Positions 1 through 5,203 of a stretch of 9,563 bases of DNA are shown in pieces. Positions within the stretch are counted from its first letter, which is position 1, and the number at the start of each line of letters is the position of its first letter. Made by a program: the position numbers and the translations under genes. Below the pieces are notes generated by a model. It saw only the letters and a program-made list of their open reading frames with translations, searched no databases and was not told where the DNA came from. Source of the DNA: Parachlamydiaceae bacterium (lineage in GTDB: Bacteria; Chlamydiota; Chlamydiia; Chlamydiales; Parachlamydiaceae); the NCBI GenBank assembly GCA_013815395.1, contig JACDGH010000085.1, positions 1-9,563 on the forward strand, read 5' to 3'.

Positions 1-20
1 CTCCAGGGAGCTCCGCTCAT
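1..20 (-). CDS. Start of an unidentified gene downstream of ybaB (3' part outside window)
   Basis: Only the first codons are present (M-S-G-A-P-W). The start is supported by a good Shine-Dalgarno: AAGGA lies 8 nt before the ATG and overlaps the TAA of ybaB, so the gene would be translated right after ybaB in the same transcript. Six residues do not allow a product call. The frame could close soon after the window edge, so this is a supported start, not a proven gene. Confidence 0.4.
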
Positions 21-31
21 TTACAAAGTCC

Positions 32-340
32 TTATAGACCAAACATCCCTAAATCGGGCATGCCCGCAGGAAGCTGAGGAGATTGAGCTTTTAATTTGTT
101 TGTTGCATCATTATAGGCTGCTTTAATTAAGTCTTGTAGTCCTTCGACATCCTCAGGATCGACACATTCAGGCTTGATTTTTATCTGTTTTAATTCATGT
201 TCGCCTGAGAGGACGATTGTAACCAGACCATTTCCAGCACTGCCGGTGGCTTCTGAGCTTTGAATTTGATTTTGTATTTGGCTAAATTGCTGTTGAAGCA
301 TTTTAGCTTGTTTTTTCTTTTTTGCGAATCCTGTACCCAT
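32..340 (-). CDS. ybaB: YbaB/EbfC family nucleoid-associated DNA-binding protein
   Basis: This is a small dimeric DNA-binding protein that coats the nucleoid and can affect transcription; it acts in the cytoplasm. The 102-residue product has the family layout: a basic, coiled-coil-prone N-terminal helix (KKKKQAKMLQQQFSQIQNQI), a central beta sheet (GLVTIVLSGEHELKQIKI), a DPEDVEGLQDLIKAAYNDA helix and a Gly/Met/Pro-rich tail ending GMFGL. It sits 12 bp after dnaX, the classic dnaX-ybaB order; recR, often third in other bacteria, is not visible. A TTG at 346 lies in frame two codons upstream and has a closer AGG. I prefer the ATG at 340 because the MGTGFAKKKK start matches the chlamydial homologue as I remember it. 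The family call is firm and the exact start less so. Confidence 0.93.
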   Translation of the reverse strand: MGTGFAKKKKQAKMLQQQFSQIQNQIQSSEATGSAGNGLVTIVLSGEHELKQIKIKPECVDPEDVEGLQDLIKAAYNDATNKLKAQSPQLPAGMPDLGMFGL

Positions 341-352
341 ATTCAATATAAC

Positions 353-2050
353 CTAGTTAAATGCGTTGACTTGTTTTTTTTGTAAAGATCCCTCTAGTTC
401 TACAGTAGCAAATTGCAAGAGAGTATCGTAATGACTTTGCTTATGCTTGGGAGGTGAGATTTTAGATGCTTCCGACGAATCATTTTGTTTTTGCTGTTTC
501 AATGCTTCTGCGGGTTTGGACGAAAATAAATCGGCGGCGGACATTGACGGAGGTGTTGAATGGATGGCTACAATATCCTTTACTGGCAGAGGTGAGGAAG
601 AAGCCGAAACGCTTTTTTTGGGTTTAAGTCCTAAATCTTCGCGGGTTGGTGTAGGATCTTCCGTCACTGAGAGTTGAATGCTTTCTATATCTTGGATTTT
701 TGGAGCTTTTTTGGCACTTTTTGATAATTCCGTAACAACCTCATTTTTAGGGGAGGCGGGTGAAGAAGGATCGCTTGTTTTTTTAACAATAGGTTGCTGG
801 GTTACTAAATTAGAAATAAGCTTAGGCGCTGCCATGTCCGAAGATGCTGCAGCGCTCATTTTCTCTGAAGGGGATGGTGGATGTTCTGGATTTCCATTCC
901 CCATAGCTTGTTCAAGCTCTGCTAAGCGCCGAACTAAAAATTCAATTGGCAAACGCTGATGGGTGCGCATGATGCGCAGTAAAATAGCTTCTAAGGCAAT
1001 GCGGCTCGATGGCTGAAAGCGAATTTGAGTTTGAGCTTCGATGAGGAAATCAAGGATAGTGAGGCATTGTTCATTTGTGTATAGTTTTGCTGAAGCTTCA
1101 TAGCGGATTTGATCGGGTTCTGAAAGCAAGAGCAGTGGAGATTTTGGACCTGATAATTTCATCAGTAGTAAAGTTCGAAAATGTTCGGTCAAAGTTTCCA
1201 CAAAATGAATCAGGTCCTTCCCTTCCGAAAAAATCTGATAGGCGATATCAAAAGCCACTGATAAGCGTCCTTCTTTGCCCGCTTGATCTAAAATGAAAAG
1301 CGTTTCTCTAGGTACAATTCCCAACACATCAGAAATTGTTTTGGCGGTGATGTTGCCTTCATGGAAAGCGATGATCTGATCAAAAAGAGATTCAGCGTCG
1401 CGTAATCCGCCATCGGCACGATGGGCAAGCAAACGCAAAGCTTCATCTTCGACTTCGATGCTAAGTTCAAGTGCGATCCTTCGTAGTTTTTCTATAATAT
1501 TTTCAAGAGGAATGCGGCTTAGATTAAAGCGTTGGCAACGACTTAAAATCGTGGGCAGGACTTTGTGAGGCTCTGTCGTCGCAAATAAAAACATTACCTT
1601 AGGTGGGGGTTCCTCCAGAGTTTTTAATAGTGCGTTGAAGGCCTCTTTGGTAAGCATATGGACTTCATCAATTATATAAATTTTATATTTACCCGAGGCT
1701 GCGGCATAACCAACAGTTTCATTGATTTGGCGGATATCATCAATCCCGCGGTGTGAAGCTCCATCGATTTCCAAGACATCAAGAGAATTGCCTGCAGCAA
1801 TTTCTCTGCAGGAAGAGCATGTGTTGCATGGTTCACCATCAGCAGTAGGTGTATGGCAATTCAAAGCTTTGGCAAAAACACGTGCTAAAGTTGTTTTTCC
1901 TGTACCACGCGAGCCGCAAAATAGGTAAGCATGGGCTAAACGATTAAATTTAATAGCATTTTTCAAAGTAGTGACAATAGGTGACTGTCCCAATACCTCA
2001 AGGAAAGATTGAGGACGATATTTACGGGCGAGCACTTGGTATTCTGGCAT
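353..2050 (-). CDS. dnaX: DNA polymerase III subunit gamma/tau (clamp loader ATPase)
   Basis: DnaX is the AAA+ motor of the clamp loader that places the sliding clamp on primed DNA. The 565-residue product shows YQVLARKYRPQSF at the N-terminus, Walker A GSRGTGKT (46-53), the four zinc-binding cysteines C65, C75, C78 and C81, Walker B IIDEVHML (127-133), sensor-1 region FATTEPHKVLPTILSRCQRF with the SRC arginine finger (170-172), and helical domain III to about residue 366. Residues about 385-540 are a Ser/Pro/Lys-rich linker, ending in a more ordered HYDTLLQFATVELEG patch that may be a protein-binding tip. Length is nearer E. coli tau (643) than gamma. I chose the ATG at 2050: it has AAGGA 8 nt upstream and gives the canonical start, whereas the frame stays open to a GTG at 2074. 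Two A7 runs and one A8 run occur in the linker and tail, but none has classical frameshift phasing. Confidence 0.97.
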   Translation of the reverse strand: MPEYQVLARKYRPQSFLEVLGQSPIVTTLKNAIKFNRLAHAYLFCGSRGTGKTTLARVFAKALNCHTPTADGEPCNTCSSCREIAAGNSLDVLEIDGASHRGIDDIRQINETVGYAAASGKYKIYIIDEVHMLTKEAFNALLKTLEEPPPKVMFLFATTEPHKVLPTILSRCQRFNLSRIPLENIIEKLRRIALELSIEVEDEALRLLAHRADGGLRDAESLFDQIIAFHEGNITAKTISDVLGIVPRETLFILDQAGKEGRLSVAFDIAYQIFSEGKDLIHFVETLTEHFRTLLLMKLSGPKSPLLLLSEPDQIRYEASAKLYTNEQCLTILDFLIEAQTQIRFQPSSRIALEAILLRIMRTHQRLPIEFLVRRLAELEQAMGNGNPEHPPSPSEKMSAAASSDMAAPKLISNLVTQQPIVKKTSDPSSPASPKNEVVTELSKSAKKAPKIQDIESIQLSVTEDPTPTREDLGLKPKKSVSASSSPLPVKDIVAIHSTPPSMSAADLFSSKPAEALKQQKQNDSSEASKISPPKHKQSHYDTLLQFATVELEGSLQKKQVNAFN

Positions 2051-2054
2051 GGTA

Positions 2055-2078
2055 CTATTCCTTAAGTTTGTCACTCAT
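2055..2078 (-). other. Seven-codon upstream ORF overlapping the dnaX ribosome-binding site
   Basis: ATG AGT GAC AAA CTT AAG GAA TAG encodes M-S-D-K-L-K-E and stops 4 nt before the dnaX ATG. The dnaX Shine-Dalgarno AAGGA (2059-2063) is inside it. It has no good Shine-Dalgarno of its own, so it may be chance; if translated it would couple to dnaX initiation. Confidence 0.25.
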
Positions 2079-2140
2079 TCTATCATTTTTAGCTCCATTT
2101 TCGATACTTTTTTCTTATTTACAGGAGTTTGGACAAAAAA

Positions 2141-2204
2141 TTATTACCGATGAGCCGCTATTGTCTGCCTCAAAGCGTCAGCAGGGGCGGCTCAACGGTA
2201 ATAA
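2141..2204. repeat. Long imperfect inverted repeat in the dnaX / 2344 divergent spacer
   Basis: Left arm TTATTACCGATGAGCCGCT (2141-2159) and right arm GGCGGCTCAACGGTAATAA (2186-2204) pair at 17 of 19 positions across a 26-nt centre, which itself holds a possible CTGC/GCAG inner stem. It lies upstream of both divergent genes, so it is not a 3'-end terminator for either. A dispersed hairpin repeat (MITE- or REP-like), an operator, or a 5'-UTR structure are all possible. I see no flanking target-site duplication. Confidence 0.7.
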
Positions 2205-2217
2205 AGTTTTCTCCTAA

Positions 2218-2246
2218 GGATAGGGACAAAATGCTCGTGCCTATCC
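2218..2246. repeat. Small inverted repeat GGATAGG/CCTATCC
   Basis: A perfect 7-bp stem (2218-2224 with 2240-2246) encloses a 15-nt loop, just after the larger hairpin and 98 bp before the gene at 2344. There is no T tract, so it is not a convincing terminator. It may be an operator half-site pair or chance. Confidence 0.35.
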
Positions 2247-2280
2247 GGAATATGTTTAGGAATATTTAGAATATTTAATG

Positions 2281-2299
2281 TAATAATAATAATAATAAT
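2281..2299. repeat. (TAA)6 trinucleotide microsatellite upstream of the gene at 2344
   Basis: Six full TAA units plus one base form a 19-nt tract ending 44 bp before the ATG at 2344, in a very AT-rich segment. Its position is where promoter or upstream elements would lie. Length change by slippage would alter spacing there, but no promoter boxes could be fixed with confidence. Confidence 0.7.
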
Positions 2300-2343
2300 T
2301 TTAATTTACAATAAAAATACTAAACCGTGAATGGAGGTAGTTT

Positions 2344-3540
2344 ATGACATCCGCAAATTTTGATAGCGTTCTCAGTACTATCCGACTCCATACCACCTAC
2401 CCCAATAATAATGACGCTACAATAGCTGCACAAACAGCGATTGGTAGTATTATAGCTGGCGTCGATCAACTTACCCAAGAACAACGAGAAAAATTGTACA
2501 GTGTCCTTAGGGAACTAACAGGGCAACGAAAAGGAGAAAACAAAGACAGCGAGGCTTGTATAATTCATTTAGTTGACAGTTCCATTATGGAACAAGCTAA
2601 GCAGCTCCTCGGCATCCTAGACCAACGCAAACAACCGAGTGGGGTCGAACAAGTAAAGCCTGTTCAACTGTCGTCAGCGGTCGATGATGATAATTTGCCA
2701 AGTGCTGAAGCAGTTGTAGATATGGTCATCCAGAAAGAAAAAGAATTGTGGAATAAAGCATTGCTAGCAATGGCAAGTAAACCAAGTAGGCTAAAGTGGG
2801 ATATTCCAGCAAAAACTGAAGATGAATGGGAAAAGATAAAACAAACCTATTTCGAAATTGAGGAACAACTAAGAAACGATAAATCGCCCCCATCATGGGA
2901 TGTCGCAGGGGGATTGGATTGGGGCATGTCTTTAGCAGAAATGCAAGCAGCTATCACAGAGAAATTTGTCCAAATGGCACCCGAAGATCGTGTGCTTACC
3001 GAAAAATCCTTTAAAGATCAAGCCCGGGAAACTTTTTATCCCCTCACTGGTCCCGGATTAACAAACTTAACCCGAATTTGGGGAGCTGATTTTTTAAAGG
3101 AAAATCTTACCGATATTTCTACTTTAAGAGCTGTCAAAAATTATCTAGTAATCAATGACTCCGCCACAGAAATTGAAATTCAGTTAGTGCGTGGTACCTC
3201 TCTTGTGTCCGAGTTTCCCATGAACTACCCTGTCATTTCCGCGGTTGAAAATGCAGGAATCTTTTCAAAAATTATCCACGGAGAACCTAAAGCCTCTTCT
3301 TATCGTTCTTCGCCTCCACTTGTTCGATTGCAATATGCGGATTTTAGCGATCCGGGAAATATTAGGGAAGACGCAGCTGGGATTGGTTGGGTTATCGATA
3401 CTGAATTAAAGAGCTTTAACCCTCCGCGAATGGGTACATTTTTGTGTTTAGTCCAAGATTATGCACTAAAGCGATTTGAAGCTTTGACAAGTTCACATTA
3501 TCACACCATTAGAATCCCTATTTCAACTCTTAATATCTAG
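2344..3540 (+). CDS. Orphan 398-residue protein of unknown function
   Basis: I do not recognise this protein. The start is well supported: GGAGG (2333-2337) lies 6 nt before the ATG. There is no signal peptide or membrane segment. The first 40 residues are rich in Ser, Thr, Asn and Ala, followed by a helical stretch (residues 30-95), a polar linker (96-120), a charged helical region (120-180) with several Trp (W136, W152, W162, W185, W193), and a mixed alpha/beta C-terminal half (about 235-398) containing TGPGLTNLTRIWGADFLKEN, SPPLVRLQYADFSDPG and GIGWVIDTEL. It has only two cysteines (C72, C368). It stands alone, divergent from dnaX and convergent with the broken gene at 3565. A Ser/Thr/Asn-rich, signal-less N-terminus on a lineage-restricted protein would fit a type III secretion substrate in this phylum, but that is inference from composition only. 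Confidence 0.85.
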   Translation: MTSANFDSVLSTIRLHTTYPNNNDATIAAQTAIGSIIAGVDQLTQEQREKLYSVLRELTGQRKGENKDSEACIIHLVDSSIMEQAKQLLGILDQRKQPSGVEQVKPVQLSSAVDDDNLPSAEAVVDMVIQKEKELWNKALLAMASKPSRLKWDIPAKTEDEWEKIKQTYFEIEEQLRNDKSPPSWDVAGGLDWGMSLAEMQAAITEKFVQMAPEDRVLTEKSFKDQARETFYPLTGPGLTNLTRIWGADFLKENLTDISTLRAVKNYLVINDSATEIEIQLVRGTSLVSEFPMNYPVISAVENAGIFSKIIHGEPKASSYRSSPPLVRLQYADFSDPGNIREDAAGIGWVIDTELKSFNPPRMGTFLCLVQDYALKRFEALTSSHYHTIRIPISTLNI

Positions 3541-3564
3541 TACCCTTTCCATTTAGTTTTGAAA

Positions 3565-4002
3565 TTATTTCGCAATTTCTGTTTGATACACAGGCAAGTC
3601 ATTCAAATCGGGACGCAATTCTTCGAAGTGAATGGCTGCCATAAGATTCCAAAATGCATGTGCAAGATGATCTTCATCTCGATTACCTTCCCTATACTGG
3701 TTAATATGCCGTAGAGCACTATCGAGAATTCGGGACATAGGCATACCCTTTTCCCAGTTTCGTTCCGCATATTTTTTTGCTCCCAATTCATTAACAATTG
3801 CTAAACGTCGCATGGCTATAGGAGAAATCAGATCAAATCTGCCTTTATTTGAACGTCCTTCTTATACCGCCCCTGATTCAAAACTTTCTCGAGTACCACC
3901 GTCTTTTACTACGAATGTTTGAGCTGCTGCATTTGCAAAAAGTCGATTTATGGAAACATCTGAAAACAACATAGTAATCATGATAAATATAATATTATTC
4001 AA
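3565..4002 (-). pseudogene. DUF5664 / dATP-dGTP diphosphohydrolase-like gene with an in-frame TAA
   Basis: Read from the TTG at 4002, one frame runs 145 codons with a single TAA at codon 47 (3862-3864). Both sides of the stop look like the same family. Before it is KDGGTRESFESGAV; after it come EGRSNKGRFDLISPIAM, GAKKYAERNWEKGMPMSR, SALRHINQY and HLAHAFWNLMAAIHFEEL. These match the pattern I know from small, mostly phage-borne DUF5664 proteins. The longest uninterrupted ORF, from the ATG at 3813 (82 residues), lacks the conserved RFDLISP strand and has no Shine-Dalgarno, so it is probably a fragment. AGGAGG sits 6 nt before the TTG, which overlaps the TGA of the upstream remnant. The first ~30 residues (NNIIFIMITMLFSDVSINRLF) are hydrophobic and unusual for the family, so the ancestral start may have been further in. 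Readthrough, restart or sequencing error are alternatives to a nonsense mutation. Confidence 0.72.
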
Positions 4003-4406
4003 AACACGCCTCCTAATGGTATATGCACCGCTTCATCATGAAAAACCCAACAAAGGATTTCTCCTTCTGCAACATGGTCGCCGATCAATTTATTTAGACG
4101 AATAGAAGATTGAGGATTAAATGACCGGGTAAAAGACGAGCCAGCTCCCCCTAAGGTGAAATTAATAAAAAAACCAAGATTCTTTTGGTCGATTTGTAAG
4201 AGAGTGCCTGATTTTTTTGAAAGTATCTTTTTCGTCGATATGAGGGGAGTAAGATTCCTTAAGTTAAATCGTTGTAAGAAAAGTTGTGGAACGATCATAA
4301 TTGAATAAGCATTTGGATGAGATGCTAGAAGCAAAGGAAGCTTGTTTAACAGAAAATGTCGTAGAAAAAGCAACACAAAGAATTTCCTGAATAACCGGTG
4401 AAACAT
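3999..4406 (-). pseudogene. C-terminal remnant of thymidine/pyrimidine-nucleoside phosphorylase
   Basis: The frame encodes 135 residues, of which about 64-125 look like the C-terminal domain of the DeoA/Pdp family, enzymes that split pyrimidine nucleosides with phosphate: SGTLLQIDQKNLG, then FTLGGAG, then IGDHVAEGEILCWVFHDE. The matching E. coli DeoA landmarks, from memory, are a sequence like FVSEMDTRALG, a Gly-rich GGGR turn, and LGDQVDGQRPLAVIHAKDE. The catalytic N-terminal and phosphate-binding parts are absent, and the protein ends about 30 residues short of the usual C-terminus. Residues 1-28, very rich in Leu/Phe, lie opposite a plus-strand frame and are probably not phosphorylase. Its TGA overlaps the TTG of the DUF5664 gene (TTGA). 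The match is by eye, so a generic beta-rich fragment is possible but less likely. Confidence 0.6.
4009..4014 (-). promoter_or_regulatory. Shine-Dalgarno AGGAGG deciding a TTG start
   Basis: AGGAGG is 6 nt upstream of the TTG at 4002 and lies inside the last codons of the phosphorylase remnant. It is the reason for choosing the unusual TTG as the start of the DUF5664 gene. With the overlapping TTGA it suggests the two frames were once translationally coupled. Confidence 0.6.
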
Positions 4407-4433
4407 TTGAGAATATTTTATAAAGGAGAAAAT

Positions 4434-4862
4434 ATGTACAAAATAGTGGTTGATTATGCCCCTACAGAGGCTGATATTGCTATTGTTAGGGAAGGTATCA
4501 TTGCATCCATTGAGAATATAGTAGGAGAGCGAGATAAAGCTTTTTCCATTTTTTTAAAAAATGATTTGGGAAAAGTTTTCGGAGGTATACAAGCATATTT
4601 AGGAACAGATTCGGTCTACATTGACGTATTATGGGTTGAAGAAAATCTCCAAAAAAAAGGATACGGCACAAAATTATTAGATAATGTAGAAGAGGAAGCT
4701 TTTAAAAATGGATGCAATATTTCCTTAGTTGATACATGGGACTTTCAAGCGGAAAAATTTTATTTAAAAAACGGTTATGAACGAATAGCGGAGATAAAGA
4801 ACTACTGGCTTGGTCATTCTAAAATATTTCTTAGAAAAAATTTAAGGCAAATTAAGCCGTAA
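4434..4862 (+). CDS. GNAT family N-acetyltransferase
   Basis: The protein is predicted to transfer an acetyl group from acetyl-CoA to an amine; the substrate is unknown. The 142-residue length is normal for a single GNAT domain. Motif A is visible as IDVLWVEENLQKKGYGTKLL (63-82), with QKKGYG (73-78) as the pyrophosphate-binding Q/RxxGxG/A loop. Motif B follows as DFQAEKFYLKNGYERIAEI (103-121), typical of the bacterial Hpa2/RimI-like group. The start at 4434 has AAGGAG 5 nt upstream; a GTG 12 codons earlier is in frame but would place that Shine-Dalgarno inside the gene. The gene stands alone, with the damaged minus-strand genes upstream and a decayed stretch downstream. Antibiotic, polyamine or protein acetylation cannot be told apart from sequence. 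Confidence 0.9.
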   Translation: MYKIVVDYAPTEADIAIVREGIIASIENIVGERDKAFSIFLKNDLGKVFGGIQAYLGTDSVYIDVLWVEENLQKKGYGTKLLDNVEEEAFKNGCNISLVDTWDFQAEKFYLKNGYERIAEIKNYWLGHSKIFLRKNLRQIKP

Positions 4863-5203
4863 GTTATTAAATTGCAAATTTAAAAGACTTTTGGAGCGGT
4901 GCAATGCCATGGGTATGGATTCCCCTTCATTACTTGTCTATTGAAGTAACTCAAAGTTCGTAACCCATCTTCTTGGCTCTGGCTATTGAATTTAAGCAAA
5001 ATCCCTGGAAACATTTTTAGATTTTAGTCTGGTTTGAATTGTGGAAAGCAGAGCGAGAGGCCCTGGCTAATTTGGGAGGGCATTCTTTTGTAATTCGCAT
5101 GAAATTGAAGGATGAAATTGTAAAGAGTTTTGTTTTAGCATCACCCATTTACTCTTTCTTTTTCGGCTTAGGTGCATTCTTCACATATACTCACATTTGC
5201 TCT
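4863..5203. other. 341-bp gap with a decayed reading frame
   Basis: No intact gene is supported. On the plus strand one frame runs from an ATG at 4904 to a TAA at 5222-5224 and is broken by only two stops (TAA 4961-4963, TAG 5018-5020). The last 61 codons (from a TTG at 5039) read WKAEREALANLGGHSF and then a Phe/Ile/Leu-rich tail. On the minus strand, codons reading SYFNRQVMKGNPYPWHC end just after 4880 and need a one-base shift to join ARAKKMGYEL upstream. Either could be the trace of a lost gene, possibly a transposase, but I recognise neither. There is no convincing terminator for the genes on either side. Confidence 0.4.

Noticed and set aside
613..619. A7 run (minus strand) in the dnaX linker as a possible gamma/tau programmed frameshift site; similar runs at 778-784 and 374-381
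   Set aside because: The runs read CCC AAA AAA AGC and GTT AAA AAA ACA in frame, which do not fit the X-XXY-YYZ slippery pattern. The -1 frame after the first stays open for many codons instead of stopping soon, and no following hairpin was evident.
447..959. Plus-strand frames of 76 and 93 codons opposite dnaX
   Set aside because: They lie wholly antisense to a well-supported dnaX linker, have no ribosome site and reflect its codon bias.
3561..3579. GAAATT/AATTTC hairpin between the convergent genes ending at 3540 and 3565
   Set aside because: The stem is only six AT-rich base pairs with no T tract on the useful side, too weak to call a terminator.
4301..4862. GNAT toxin with an upstream antitoxin
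   Set aside because: The upstream plus-strand frame is only 29 codons, with no ribosome site and no recognisable DNA-binding fold, and the GNAT does not look like a TacT-type toxin.
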